Source: an uncultured Pelagibacteraceae bacterium (GTDB taxonomy: Bacteria; Pseudomonadota; Alphaproteobacteria; Pelagibacterales; Pelagibacteraceae). Taken from it: 64,000 nt of DNA. The notes under the pieces are model-generated. The model was given only the letters and a program-made list of their open reading frames with translations, made no database searches and was not told the DNA's origin. This document shows positions 9,578 through 19,346 of this stretch, one piece after another (within the stretch, counting starts at the first letter, position 1; every line of letters starts with the position of its first letter). The position numbers and the translations under genes were made by a program. The DNA is taken from positions 1 to 64,000 of the forward strand of contig CACONQ010000003.1 of NCBI GenBank assembly GCA_902628635.1, written 5' to 3'.

Positions 9578-10176
9578 TATAGATTTTGAGCAGCCACCAT
9601 TGATAATAACATTGGCAAAGAAAATAAAGTGTTTGTTCTAGAAATTAACATTGCGGTTTTTGCAGATTTTGCTTTTGTATCAGGATCACTCTCTACTATT
9701 CCAAGGGCTCTTTTTTGATTAGGCCAGATTATAAACCAAACATTAAAAGCCATTATTAAACCTAGCCACATGCCTATTCCAATAGCAGTATTTTTACCTC
9801 CACCAGATCCTATGCCTAATATTAATGCATCATACAAATAACCGTTTAGCCAAGCTAATATAAGACCAGATAATATAGTCGCAAAAGCTGCCCATCTAAA
9901 ATAAAAAAGCGCAGCAGGAGCTATTACTTTACCTATTGCAGGTTTTTGTTCATCTGGAATTTTTGGCATATTTGGAATTTGAACAAAATTAAAATACCAT
10001 AATAATCCAATCCACATAATTGCTACTACTACGTGGAAATATCTTAATAACCAACTCCAAAAAATTCTATCAAAATCGAAACCTTCATTGTTGAAAAAAA
10101 GTCCTAAAAAGAGAAGTATGGATATAGCTATTGAGGTGTGAATTGTTTTTGGTAACGATGTTAAAATTTTATTCAT
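9574..10176 (-). CDS. PuuD-like (urate oxidase N-terminal type) membrane protein without cytochrome domain
   Basis: A 200-residue integral membrane protein with about five transmembrane helices. The region RYFHVVVAIMWIGLLWYFNFVQ, the later WPNQKRALG segment and the arrangement of helices match the membrane domain of PuuD-type urate hydroxylases (Urate_ox_N). Full-length PuuD adds a C-terminal cytochrome c domain with CxxCH; none is present here, and no purine catabolism gene is nearby. The conserved His residues suggest haem or quinone contact, but the substrate is unknown and urate should not be assumed. The 3' end overlaps secF convergently. Confidence 0.7.
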   Translation of the reverse strand: MNKILTSLPKTIHTSIAISILLFLGLFFNNEGFDFDRIFWSWLLRYFHVVVAIMWIGLLWYFNFVQIPNMPKIPDEQKPAIGKVIAPAALFYFRWAAFATILSGLILAWLNGYLYDALILGIGSGGGKNTAIGIGMWLGLIMAFNVWFIIWPNQKRALGIVESDPDTKAKSAKTAMLISRTNTLFSLPMLLSMVAAQNLY

Positions 10177-10205
10177 AAATCATAATATTATATTTTTATA
10201 TATTA

Positions 10206-13082
10206 TTATGCAATTTTTTTGATCTTGTTTTCTAGCATTTCCTTTAGAAATTGCCCAGTATAGCTTTCTTTAATTTTAATTATTTCTTCGGGTTTTCCCT
10301 CTGCGATAATATTTCCACCTTTAACACCACCATCAGGCCCCATATCAATAATGTGATCAGCAGTCTTAATTACATCTAGGTTATGTTCAATAACCACAAC
10401 GGTATTTCCTGTAGCAACAAAAGTATGCAATATTTCTAAAAGTTTTTTAATATCATGTTGATGTAAACCTGTGGTTGGTTCATCTAATATGTATATTGTT
10501 CTACCAGTTGATCTTCGTGATAGTTCCTTTGCCAACTTTATTCTCTGAGCTTCACCCCCAGATAAAGTAGTAGCTTGTTGACCAATTTTTATATACCCCA
10601 AACCGACTTTTTTTAAAGTTAAAAGTTTTGATCTTATATTTGGAATATTTTCAAAGTAATCACATCCTTCATCAACTGTCATATTAAGAACATCTGCAAT
10701 GCTTTTATCTTTAAATTTAATTTCTAAAGTTTCTCTGTTGTAACGACTTCCTTTGCAATCATCACAGGTTATATAAACATCAGGTAAAAAATGCATTTCA
10801 TATGTTATAACTCCATCACCTTCACATGCTTCACATCTTCCTCCTCTAACATTAAAAGAAAATCTTCCTGGTTTGTAACCTCTACTTTTTGATTCTGGTA
10901 AACTTGTGAACCAATCTCTAATAGGACCAAATGCTCCAGTATATGTAGCAGGATTTGATCTTGGTGTTCTGCCAATTGGGGATTGATCAATATTTATAAT
11001 TTTATCTACCAACTCTACTCCTTTGAAAGTTTTAAAAGGCATTGGTATCTTTCTTGATTTGTTATTGTTTAAACTCAGGTTTAAGGCGTTATAAAGAGTT
11101 TGTAAAATTAGGGTCGATTTTCCACTACCAGATACACCAGTAACGCATGTAAAACATCCAAAAGGAATTTTTAAATTTACATTTTTTAAATTATTACCTG
11201 TAGCTCCGCCTAATTGTAAAAATCTTCCATTTTTTGCTAACTTTCTATTTTTTGGTATTGGAATATATTTTTTATTTGAAAGGTATTTGCCAGTTATACT
11301 AGTTTCATTTTTAGTAATATCAGAAAATGACCCTTGTGCTATTACTTCACCACCTCGATTTCCTGCTTCTGGTCCTAAGTCTATAATATGATCAGCATTT
11401 TCCATTGTCTCTGTATCATGTTCAACCACGATTACAGTGTTACCTAAATCTCTTAATCTTTTTAAAGCATTTATTAATTTAACATTATCTTTTTGGTGTA
11501 AGCCAATAGATGGTTCATCTAGAACATATAAGACACCGGTTAAACCTGATCCTATTTGTGAGGCTAACCTAATTCTTTGTGCTTCACCACCTGATAAAGT
11601 TCCAGACTCTCTTGACAGAGTTAAATAGTCAAGACCAACATTTAATAGAAAATTTAATCTTTCATTAATTTCCTTTAGTATATGTTCTGCAATTTTCAGA
11701 TCTCTTTTAGTCAAATTATTTTCTAGATCTTTAAACCAGATTTGGGCCTCTGTTATTGATTTTTCAGTAACTTGGCTTATATGGAGACTATTAATTTTTA
11801 CACATAAGGCTTCTTCTTTTAGTCTATATCCTTTACATACCTCACACTTTGTATCGGATTGATATTGTGATATTTCCTCTCTTTTCCAATCACTATCAGT
11901 TTCTAAATATCTACGCTCAAGATTATTAATTACACCTTCAAATGTTTTTTTATGAGAATATTTTTCATATCCATCATCATAGCTAAATTTTATTTCCTCT
12001 TCATCAGATCCATACAAAATTATATCTTTTATTTTTTTTGGAAGTCTTTCCCATTTATCATTAAGAGAAAAATCATAATGTTTTGCTAAGGATGACAACG
12101 TTTGTGCATAATATAAGCTTGAAGATTTAGCCCATGGTTCTATGGCTCCATCGGCTATGGTTTTTTTTACATTAGGCACAACTAGATTAGGATCCACATT
12201 TAATTTAATACCTATTCCCTCACATTCTTCACATGCACCATAAGGACTATTAAAAGAAAATAATCTTGGTTCAATTTCTTCAATGGTAAAACCACTTTCA
12301 GGACATGCAAATTTTGATGAAAATATAATCTTCTCGGTTTTTCTATATTTTGCAGGCAATGTTTCATTTTCATGTTCAACAAAAACTAAACCATTTGCAA
12401 GATTTAAAGCTGTCTCCAGTGACTCGGCTAATCTATTACCTAAATTATTATTCAAAACTATTCGGTCTACTAAAACATAAATATCGTGTTTTACTTTTTT
12501 ATTTAATTCAGGAACCTTATCTATTTCGTAAAGCTGACCATCAACTTTAATCTTTCTAAAACCACGTCTCTTAAAACCCTGTATATCTTTTTTGTATTCA
12601 CCCTTACGACCTCTTACTACTGGTGCAAAAATATAAATAGTCGATTTTTTTGGTATATCTTTAATCTTATCAACCATTTGTGTAATAGTTTGAGATTCAA
12701 TTTTTTTTCCAGTAAAAGGTGAGTAGGGTATACCAACTCGTGCATATAGTACTCTCATATAGTCATAAATTTCTGTTACTGTAGCAACAGTCGATCTAGG
12801 ATTTTTTGAGGTATTCTTTTGTTCAATTGATATTGCTGGACTTAATCCTTCAATCAAATCAACATTTGGTTTTTTCATCTTGTCTAAAAATTGACGTGCG
12901 TAAGCTGATAGACTTTCCACATATCTTCTCTGACCTTCAGCATAGATTGTATCAAAGGCTAATGAGGATTTACCTGATCCAGAAAGTCCTGTAATTACCA
13001 CAAATTTTTCTTTTGGAATGGTTAAAGATACATTTTTTAAATTATGTTCTTTTGCCCCTTTAATAACTATGTTTTTGAGCAT
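10206..13082 (-). CDS. uvrA: UvrABC system protein A
   Basis: DNA damage recognition ATPase of nucleotide excision repair. It has 958 residues with two ABC modules: Walker [15 protein letters not shown] near the N-terminus and [10 protein letters not shown] in the second half, and two signature motifs beginning LSGGEAQRI. The zinc module near residues 260-287 has CPES where CPxC is expected (Ser263 replaces a Cys), while the second-half module with CEACEGDG and CDDCKG is intact. It diverges from ssb across an 89-base gap that contains a perfect palindrome. Confidence 0.97.
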   Translation of the reverse strand: MLKNIVIKGAKEHNLKNVSLTIPKEKFVVITGLSGSGKSSLAFDTIYAEGQRRYVESLSAYARQFLDKMKKPNVDLIEGLSPAISIEQKNTSKNPRSTVATVTEIYDYMRVLYARVGIPYSPFTGKKIESQTITQMVDKIKDIPKKSTIYIFAPVVRGRKGEYKKDIQGFKRRGFRKIKVDGQLYEIDKVPELNKKVKHDIYVLVDRIVLNNNLGNRLAESLETALNLANGLVFVEHENETLPAKYRKTEKIIFSSKFACPESGFTIEEIEPRLFSFNSPYGACEECEGIGIKLNVDPNLVVPNVKKTIADGAIEPWAKSSSLYYAQTLSSLAKHYDFSLNDKWERLPKKIKDIILYGSDEEEIKFSYDDGYEKYSHKKTFEGVINNLERRYLETDSDWKREEISQYQSDTKCEVCKGYRLKEEALCVKINSLHISQVTEKSITEAQIWFKDLENNLTKRDLKIAEHILKEINERLNFLLNVGLDYLTLSRESGTLSGGEAQRIRLASQIGSGLTGVLYVLDEPSIGLHQKDNVKLINALKRLRDLGNTVIVVEHDTETMENADHIIDLGPEAGNRGGEVIAQGSFSDITKNETSITGKYLSNKKYIPIPKNRKLAKNGRFLQLGGATGNNLKNVNLKIPFGCFTCVTGVSGSGKSTLILQTLYNALNLSLNNNKSRKIPMPFKTFKGVELVDKIINIDQSPIGRTPRSNPATYTGAFGPIRDWFTSLPESKSRGYKPGRFSFNVRGGRCEACEGDGVITYEMHFLPDVYITCDDCKGSRYNRETLEIKFKDKSIADVLNMTVDEGCDYFENIPNIRSKLLTLKKVGLGYIKIGQQATTLSGGEAQRIKLAKELSRRSTGRTIYILDEPTTGLHQHDIKKLLEILHTFVATGNTVVVIEHNLDVIKTADHIIDMGPDGGVKGGNIIAEGKPEEIIKIKESYTGQFLKEMLENKIKKIA

Positions 13083-13128
13083 AATTTTTGTTGCTTTAAA
13101 TAAATAAAATTAATATTCAAGTTGTTTT

Positions 13129-13159
13129 ATGATATAAATAATAATTATATTTATATCAT
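13129..13159. promoter_or_regulatory. Perfect 12-7-12 inverted repeat between uvrA and ssb
   Basis: Left arm ATGATATAAATA (13129-13140), spacer ATAATTA (13141-13147), right arm TATTTATATCAT (13148-13159). The arms are exact reverse complements. It ends 12 bases before the ssb ATG and starts 46 bases upstream of the uvrA ATG. The genes are divergent, so this is not a terminator for either. Inference: an operator or promoter element shared by two DNA repair and replication genes. The alphaproteobacterial LexA box (GTTC-N7-GTTC) is not visible here. Confidence 0.6.
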
Positions 13160-13171
13160 CTTTAAAATATT

Positions 13172-13621
13172 ATGGCTGGAAGTTTAAATAAAGTATTATT
13201 AATTGGTCGTTTAGGCGCAGATCCTGAAATAAAAGAAATGGTAAATGGGAAAAGTGTTGCCAGGCTTAGTTTGGCTACTAGTCAATCCTGGAAAGATAAA
13301 AATACTGGTGAAAAAAAAGAAAAAACGGAGTGGCACCGTATAGTTGTATTTAATGAAGGTTTAGTAAATGTTGTTAAGCAGTATCTAAAAAAGGGTGCTC
13401 AAATTTATGTAGAGGGCCAGATTTCAACTAGAAAATGGAAAGATGAAAGTACTGGTCAGGATAAATATTCTACTGAAGTAGTTATCCAAGGATATAACTC
13501 ATCACTCACAATGTTAGGTAGTGGTAATAGTTCAATATCATCAAATCAAGATAACAATCAATCAATTGAAAATACGTCTCAAGCATCTCAAAACGATTTG
13601 GATGATGAAATTCCATTTTAG
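13172..13621 (+). CDS. ssb: Single-stranded DNA-binding protein
   Basis: Tetrameric OB-fold protein that coats ssDNA in replication, recombination and repair. The 149 residues start [15 protein letters not shown], then the OB fold to about residue 110 including [12 protein letters not shown], a low-complexity Ser/Asn/Gln linker, and the acidic tip DDEIPF that recruits partner proteins. There is no obvious Shine-Dalgarno sequence; the palindrome described at 13129 occupies the leader. The gyrA ATG follows after 5 bases. Confidence 0.97.
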   Translation: MAGSLNKVLLIGRLGADPEIKEMVNGKSVARLSLATSQSWKDKNTGEKKEKTEWHRIVVFNEGLVNVVKQYLKKGAQIYVEGQISTRKWKDESTGQDKYSTEVVIQGYNSSLTMLGSGNSSISSNQDNNQSIENTSQASQNDLDDEIPF

Positions 13622-13626
13622 TTTTT

Positions 13627-16206
13627 ATGCCAGAAATTGAAAAAATTAAAAACAATAATATAAAACCCATAGCTATGTATGATGAGATGAGCTCATCTTA
13701 TCTATCATATGCAATGAGTGTAATTGTAAGTCGAGCTCTTCCTGATGTTAGAGACGGTCTCAAACCTGTTCATAGAAGAATTATTTATGCTATGCACAAA
13801 GGAGGTTTTGATTGGTCAAAACAATTTAGAAAATCAGCAAGAATTGTTGGTGATGTAATAGGTAAATATCATCCACATGGTGATCAAGCTGTTTACGATG
13901 CTTTGGTAAGAATGGTACAAGAATTTTCAATGAGCCTTCCTCTTATAGATGGCCAGGGAAATTTTGGATCTATCGATGGAGACCCGCCAGCAGCCATGAG
14001 ATATACAGAGACAAAACTTGCAAAAATTTCACAGTTTTTAATCGATGATATTGATAAAGAAACTGTAAATTTTAAAAGCAATTACGATGAAACTGAAAAA
14101 GAGCCTGTTGTTTTGCCTGCACAATATCCAAATTTATTAGTAAATGGTGCTGGAGGTATAGCCGTTGGTATGGCAACAAGTATTCCGCCTCATAATCTTG
14201 GAGAAGTAATTGATGGTACTTTAGCTTTTATTAATAACAGAGATATAAAGATCAATGAATTAATGAAACATATTCCTGGTCCAGATTTTCCAACTGGTGG
14301 AACAATAATTGGGAAAAATATCATCAAAGAAGGTTATAAAAATGGAAGAGGCTCATTTAAAATTAGGGGAGAAATTAAAATAGAGCAAAGAACTAATGGA
14401 AAAGAAAGAATTGTTATAACATCAATACCTTACCAGGTTAACAAATCATCTCTCAATGAAAGAATTGTAGAACTAGTAAGAGAAAAAAAGATTGAGGGCA
14501 TCAGTGATATTCGTGATGAGTCAAATAGAGAAGGTGTTAGAGTTGCAATTGACTTAAGAAGAGGTGTTGAGCCAGAAACAGTTAAAAGACAATTGTATAA
14601 ATATACGTCAATAGAAAGCTCATTTGGATTTAACACTTTAGCTATTGTAGATCAAAAACCCAAAACATGTAACCTCAAAGATTTTATAGATCATTTTTTA
14701 AAATTTAGAGAAGATGTCGTAATTAAAAAAACAAAACATGATTTAAAAAAAGCAGAAGATAGAGCACATGTTTTAATTGGATTATCAGTTTCAGTTGAAA
14801 ATTTAGATAAAGTTATAAAAGTAATCAGATCATCAAAAACACCTGATGATGCAAAAAAAGAATTATCAAAAATAAAATGGAAAATTAATAAATCAGTGAA
14901 ATTTATAAAAATGATTGAAGGAAAAAATTCAAAAAGTTCATATAGTCTTACTGATATACAAATCAATTCTATATTAGAGTTAAGATTACAAAAACTTACA
15001 GCTTTAGGTATCAATGAGATAGAAGTAGAAATAAAAAAACTTTCAGATCTTATAACTCAATTTAAAAAAATAATTAATTCAAAAAAAGAATTAATGAATG
15101 TAATAAGCAGTGAGCTTAAGGCTATTAAAGAAAAATTTTCAGTTCCAAGAAGAACTAAAATTATAGATGCTGTCTTGAATTATGATATTGAAGAAACAAT
15201 TCAGAAAGAATCTGTTTTGATAACAGTTACTTTACAAGGCTACATAAAAAGAGGATCATTAAGTGCGGTTAAACAACAAAAAAGAGGTGGGAAGGGAAAA
15301 GCAGGTATAAAAACACGACATGAGGATTCAGTTGTACAAACTCTGTCTGTAAATACACACACATCAGTTTTATTTTTCTCTACTGAAGGTTTAGTATACA
15401 AAATCAAAGCATGGAAAATACCTGAGGGCACATCTTCATCAAAAGGTAAATCATTGTTTAATATATTACCTCTTAAAAACCACCAATCTATAAGCTCAAT
15501 TATGCCTTTCCCTGAAGAAAAAGAAAAAATAGATGATATGCATATAGTTTTTGCAACAAGTAAGGGCAAAATAAGAAAAAATAGTTTGGATGATTTTTCA
15601 TCTATAAATGCCTCTGGTAAAATTGCTATGAAATTGGATAATAATGACAGGATTATAGGTGTAAAAATTTGCAAAAATGATCAAGACATTATTTTAAGTA
15701 CCAAGCTTGGAAAATGCATAAGATTTGAGTCAAAAAAACTTAGAGTTTTTAAAGGAAGGTCTTCAAAAGGCATTAGAGGACTAAATCTTGCTGAAAACGA
15801 TGAAGTAGTTTCTTTATCTATAATTCAACATAATGAGGAGAAAAACTCAAAAAAGAAAAGTAAAGATGAAGCTTTAGAATCTAAAGCAAAAGAAAAATTT
15901 ATTTTATCCATCACAGAAAATGGATATGGCAAAAGAACATTAGACCATGATTTTAGAGTTACAAATAGAGGGGGAAAGGGAATAATCGGCATTGTGAATT
16001 CGACAAGAAATGGAAATGTCTCCTCATCTTTTTCTGTAAATGAAGGTGATGAAATTTTGATATCAACTAATAAAGGAAGAGTTATCAGAGTAGCCGTGAA
16101 AGAAATTAGAGTTGCTGGTAGAAATACCCAAGGTGTAAGAATAATAAAGCTAACAGGTGATGAAAAAGTAGTATCGGCAATTAAAATTGATGATAATTTA
16201 ATATAA
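13627..16206 (+). CDS. gyrA: DNA gyrase subunit A
   Basis: Cleaves and rejoins DNA in the type II topoisomerase that introduces negative supercoils. At 859 residues it has the winged-helix and tower domain with the catalytic Tyr in AAMRYTE (about 13990-14010), then six beta-pinwheel blades. The gyrase-specific GyrA box is present as QKRGGKG (near 15276-15296), which separates it from ParC. A lysine-rich insertion ([15 protein letters not shown]) lies in a pinwheel loop. It follows ssb closely and overlaps the coaD ATG by one base. Confidence 0.97.
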   Translation: MPEIEKIKNNNIKPIAMYDEMSSSYLSYAMSVIVSRALPDVRDGLKPVHRRIIYAMHKGGFDWSKQFRKSARIVGDVIGKYHPHGDQAVYDALVRMVQEFSMSLPLIDGQGNFGSIDGDPPAAMRYTETKLAKISQFLIDDIDKETVNFKSNYDETEKEPVVLPAQYPNLLVNGAGGIAVGMATSIPPHNLGEVIDGTLAFINNRDIKINELMKHIPGPDFPTGGTIIGKNIIKEGYKNGRGSFKIRGEIKIEQRTNGKERIVITSIPYQVNKSSLNERIVELVREKKIEGISDIRDESNREGVRVAIDLRRGVEPETVKRQLYKYTSIESSFGFNTLAIVDQKPKTCNLKDFIDHFLKFREDVVIKKTKHDLKKAEDRAHVLIGLSVSVENLDKVIKVIRSSKTPDDAKKELSKIKWKINKSVKFIKMIEGKNSKSSYSLTDIQINSILELRLQKLTALGINEIEVEIKKLSDLITQFKKIINSKKELMNVISSELKAIKEKFSVPRRTKIIDAVLNYDIEETIQKESVLITVTLQGYIKRGSLSAVKQQKRGGKGKAGIKTRHEDSVVQTLSVNTHTSVLFFSTEGLVYKIKAWKIPEGTSSSKGKSLFNILPLKNHQSISSIMPFPEEKEKIDDMHIVFATSKGKIRKNSLDDFSSINASGKIAMKLDNNDRIIGVKICKNDQDIILSTKLGKCIRFESKKLRVFKGRSSKGIRGLNLAENDEVVSLSIIQHNEEKNSKKKSKDEALESKAKEKFILSITENGYGKRTLDHDFRVTNRGGKGIIGIVNSTRNGNVSSSFSVNEGDEILISTNKGRVIRVAVKEIRVAGRNTQGVRIIKLTGDEKVVSAIKIDDNLI

Positions 16207-16697
16207 TGAAAACTATTTTATATCCAGGGACTTTTGATCCAATTACCTTTGGACATATTGATTTAATTAAAAAAGCCCTAAAAATTGGAGACAGATTAAT
16301 AGTAGCAATTTCCGAAAACAGTAATAAAAATTACCTGTTTAACTCTGAGGAAAGAGTTTCTTTGGTCAGAAAATCTCTTTTTACTGATTTAAAAATGAGT
16401 CAAAGTAAAATTAAGATAATTTCATTTAATTGTTTAACTACAGCTCTATGTAAAAAAATGAAAGCTAATATAATTCTAAGGGGGCTTAGAGCTGTTTCTG
16501 ATTTTGAATATGAATTTCAACTTGCTGGAATGAACAGAAAATTAAATACTAACGTGGAAACTATGTTTTTAATGTCTGATGTAGAAAATCAAATTATTTC
16601 ATCAAAATTCGTAAAAGAGATTATCGAATTAGGTGGATCAATAAATAAATTTACTTCAAAGAGTGTAATAAAGGCTTTAAAACAAAAGTATGAATAA
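16206..16697 (+). CDS. coaD: Phosphopantetheine adenylyltransferase
   Basis: Transfers AMP to 4'-phosphopantetheine in the penultimate step of CoA synthesis. The 163-residue enzyme is of normal length and has the nucleotidyltransferase motif YPGTFDPITFGHIDLI (T/HxGH type) and the C-terminal ISSKFVKEI motif. It is coupled to gyrA by a 1-base overlap (TAATG) and overlaps the following isomerase gene by 8 bases. The gyrA-coaD-ppi-tgt string is familiar in alphaproteobacteria. Confidence 0.96.
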   Translation: MKTILYPGTFDPITFGHIDLIKKALKIGDRLIVAISENSNKNYLFNSEERVSLVRKSLFTDLKMSQSKIKIISFNCLTTALCKKMKANIILRGLRAVSDFEYEFQLAGMNRKLNTNVETMFLMSDVENQIISSKFVKEIIELGGSINKFTSKSVIKALKQKYE

Positions 16698-17244
16698 ATT
16701 TTATATTTTAATCTTTTTTTTCTTATTAATAACAAACATAACCCAATCAAAGGAGAATATTATGATACTTAAATTAAAAGATGGAGATGTTGAAATTCAA
16801 TTATTTCCTGATGTAGCACCAAAACATGTTGAAAGAATACAAAAATTAGCAAATGATGGACTTTATGATAACGTTGTCTTTCACAGAGTTATTGATGGTT
16901 TTATGGCACAGACAGGTGATGTAAAGTTTGGAAATTCTTCAAGTAAAGATTTTGATTTGAGTAGAGCAGGTATGGGCGGTTCAGATTTACCTGATCTAAA
17001 AGCTGAGTTTAATAATATGCCTCATGTAAAAGGCACAGTTTCGATGGCAAGGTCATCAAATCCAGATAGTGCAAATAGTCAATTTTTTATTTGTTTTGAG
17101 GAAGCATCTCATTTGGATAGAAGTTATACTGTATTTGGCAAAGTCATTAAAGGTATGGAATTTGTTGAAAAAATTAAAAGAGGTGATGGACCTAACGGGT
17201 CTGTTAGTGATCCAGACAAAATATTAAGTTTTAAATCTAAATAG
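16690..17244 (+). CDS. Cyclophilin-type peptidyl-prolyl isomerase, exported
   Basis: Cyclophilin that isomerises X-Pro bonds. Residues 1-20 form a signal peptide (basic start, hydrophobic FYILIFFFLLITNI), so it should act in the periplasm. The catalytic core has FHRVIDGFMAQTGDV with the active Arg, the NSQFFICF strand and the LDRSYTVFGKV segment. An internal ATG within the signal region (at 16762, after GGAGAATATT) could give a cytoplasmic form starting MILKLKDGD, which is how PpiB-type proteins begin; the longer form is preferred because of its 8-base overlap with coaD. Confidence 0.9.
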   Translation: MNKFYILIFFFLLITNITQSKENIMILKLKDGDVEIQLFPDVAPKHVERIQKLANDGLYDNVVFHRVIDGFMAQTGDVKFGNSSSKDFDLSRAGMGGSDLPDLKAEFNNMPHVKGTVSMARSSNPDSANSQFFICFEEASHLDRSYTVFGKVIKGMEFVEKIKRGDGPNGSVSDPDKILSFKSK

Positions 17245-17252
17245 TATGTTGA

Positions 17253-18365
17253 ATGACATTAAAAAAATTTACTTTTAATGTTGAAAGCAATGATCATTTA
17301 GCACGAACTGGTATAATAAGAACTCATAGGGGCGATATTAGAACACCGGCTTTTATGCCCGTAGGAACCCAAGCTACTGTTAAGGCAACTTTTATGGATG
17401 ACATAAAAGAAACTGGTTCTGATGTAATTTTAGGTAATACATATCATTTAATGATAAGACCAGGAGTCGATAGAGTGGTTAGCGCTGGAGGTTTACATAA
17501 ATTTATGAACTGGCCTTATCCAATATTAACAGACTCTGGTGGTTTTCAAGTAATGTCATTATCTAAATTAACAAAGATTGATCGCGAAAAAGGAGCAATA
17601 TTTAATTCGCACATTGATGGTAAAGAGTTTATTCTTAGTCCCGAAGAGAGTATTAAAATTCAAAAAGGACTAAACTCGGATATTTTAATGGTATTAGATG
17701 AATGTCCTAAAAAAACTGTTGATAAAAATATTATTAAGGAATCGCTTTCTCTATCAACATATTGGGCCCAAAGATCAAAAAAAGCTTTTGGTTTGAATCC
17801 ACACAAAGCATTATTTGGGATAATTCAAGGGGGATTATTTAACGATTTAAGACAAGAGTCATTAGAGCAATTAGTAAAAATAGATTTCGATGGATACGCT
17901 GTAGGAGGATTAGCAGTAGGAGAAACCCAAACAGAAATGTTCAATGTTTTAGATGGTATTACAAAATTTATGCCTGCTGATAAACCACGATATTTAATGG
18001 GTGTTGGAACGCCAGCAGACATTTTGGGTGCTGTAAAACGAGGTATAGATATGTTTGATTGTGTCATGCCCTCTCGATCAGGTAGAACAGGATTAGCATT
18101 TACTTGGCAGGGAAGAATAAATTTAAGAAATTCAAAGTATCAGAAGGACAATATGCCTCTAGATGCTAATTGTGACAAATTTAACCTTAATAAATATTCA
18201 AAAAATTATTTAAATCATTTATTTAATACGAATGAAATATTAGCATCAATGTTGTTAACTCTTCATAATATTAACTTTTACCAAGAATTAATGCACTCTA
18301 TAAGAGATAATATTAAAAAAGGAACATTTTTAAAGTTTCACGATAAATATATAGATATCTTGTGA
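17253..18365 (+). CDS. tgt: Queuine tRNA-ribosyltransferase, zinc site degenerate
   Basis: Exchanges G34 for preQ1 in GUN-anticodon tRNAs. The 370-residue protein has the TIM-barrel motifs DSGGFQVMSL with the active Asp and GGLAVGE, and a second active-site segment MGVGTP-DIL. In characterised bacterial enzymes zinc is bound by three Cys (CxCxxC) and a His. Here the Cys triad reads C-D-K-F-N-L: Cys307 is kept, Lys309 and Leu312 replace the other two, and His338 is kept. The fold looks intact, so the gene is probably functional but without a normal zinc site. Confidence 0.93.
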   Translation: MTLKKFTFNVESNDHLARTGIIRTHRGDIRTPAFMPVGTQATVKATFMDDIKETGSDVILGNTYHLMIRPGVDRVVSAGGLHKFMNWPYPILTDSGGFQVMSLSKLTKIDREKGAIFNSHIDGKEFILSPEESIKIQKGLNSDILMVLDECPKKTVDKNIIKESLSLSTYWAQRSKKAFGLNPHKALFGIIQGGLFNDLRQESLEQLVKIDFDGYAVGGLAVGETQTEMFNVLDGITKFMPADKPRYLMGVGTPADILGAVKRGIDMFDCVMPSRSGRTGLAFTWQGRINLRNSKYQKDNMPLDANCDKFNLNKYSKNYLNHLFNTNEILASMLLTLHNINFYQELMHSIRDNIKKGTFLKFHDKYIDIL

Positions 18366-18416
18366 TGCTTTTTATTCGTTGATTATATTTAAAAAAACCT
18401 TATAAGAAACCTCTTT

Positions 18417-18492
<76 letters not shown>

Positions 18493-18497
18493 TAAGT

Positions 18498-19346
18498 ATG
18501 ATTAACGTATGTGTAATAAAACCTAAAAATTATATACACTACCTAGCTTTTAAAGAAATCGCTGAATTAATCTACTTTTCTATTAAAGATTTAAATAAAG
18601 AAGCTCAAATTTCATTTAATTTCTTTGATCCTGATCCTTCAAATATAAATATATTAATTGGTGCTCATCTTTTGAATGATAACCTTTTAAATTCAATTCC
18701 CCTGAATACAATAATTTTTAACACCGAGCAAATAGAGTCAATCGATGAAAATTGGAAAAAGAGAATAATTAGTTTATCCTCAAAAAATATTAAATTTTGG
18801 GACTATAGTAATTACAATTTAGAATTTTTATTTAAAAGAAATAATATTGAAGGAAAACTTTTTAACATAGGCTATCAAAAAGAGCTTAATAGAATTAAAT
18901 CTTCTTCAGATAAGGATATAGATGTTTTATTTTATGGATCAATAAATCCTAGGAGAAAGCATATAATCGACAAATTAATTGAAAATAAAATAAAAGTAAA
19001 AACAGTTTTTGGCGTATATGAAAAAGAGAGAGATACTCTTATAGCAAATTCAAAACTAGTTTTAAATATGCATATGTATGACTCAAAAATTTTTGAAATA
19101 ATAAGAGTTTTTTATTTACTTACAAATGGTGTCACAGTTGTAAGTGAGGTGGGTAGCGATACAAAATCAAATAATAAATACCTTGACTCAATTTGTGCAT
19201 GCGAATATGAGCAAATATGTGAAAAAATTATTTATCTAATCGAAAACGATAAAGAAAGAAAAGAAATAGGAATGAAAGGTTTAGATACTATTAAAAAATT
19301 TCCACAATCTTTATTTACTAAAGAAATATTAGATAATAAAATTTAA
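18498..19346 (+). CDS. Glycosyltransferase-like protein (GT4/CgeB-type C-terminal half)
   Basis: A 282-residue soluble protein starting at ATG 18498 (MINVCVIKPKNYI); a longer reading frame runs through the tRNA and is rejected. The second half has the pattern of Rossmann-type glycosyltransferases: a DVLFYGSINPRRK strand-loop, an SKLVLNMHMYD segment and an LLTNGVTVVSE segment, then a helix ending in DKERKEIGMKG. This resembles CgeB-like and GT4 proteins, but the N-terminal half is short and no substrate can be named. It is not in a polysaccharide cluster. Probably co-transcribed with tRNA-Lys. The end overlaps the convergent M48 gene by 4 bases. Confidence 0.65.
   Translation: MINVCVIKPKNYIHYLAFKEIAELIYFSIKDLNKEAQISFNFFDPDPSNINILIGAHLLNDNLLNSIPLNTIIFNTEQIESIDENWKKRIISLSSKNIKFWDYSNYNLEFLFKRNNIEGKLFNIGYQKELNRIKSSSDKDIDVLFYGSINPRRKHIIDKLIENKIKVKTVFGVYEKERDTLIANSKLVLNMHMYDSKIFEIIRVFYLLTNGVTVVSEVGSDTKSNNKYLDSICACEYEQICEKIIYLIENDKERKEIGMKGLDTIKKFPQSLFTKEILDNKI

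Noticed and set aside
12806-12994. Plus-strand reading frames inside uvrA, gyrA and hppA
   Set aside because: These are reverse-strand or shifted shadows of strongly conserved genes with no family features of their own.
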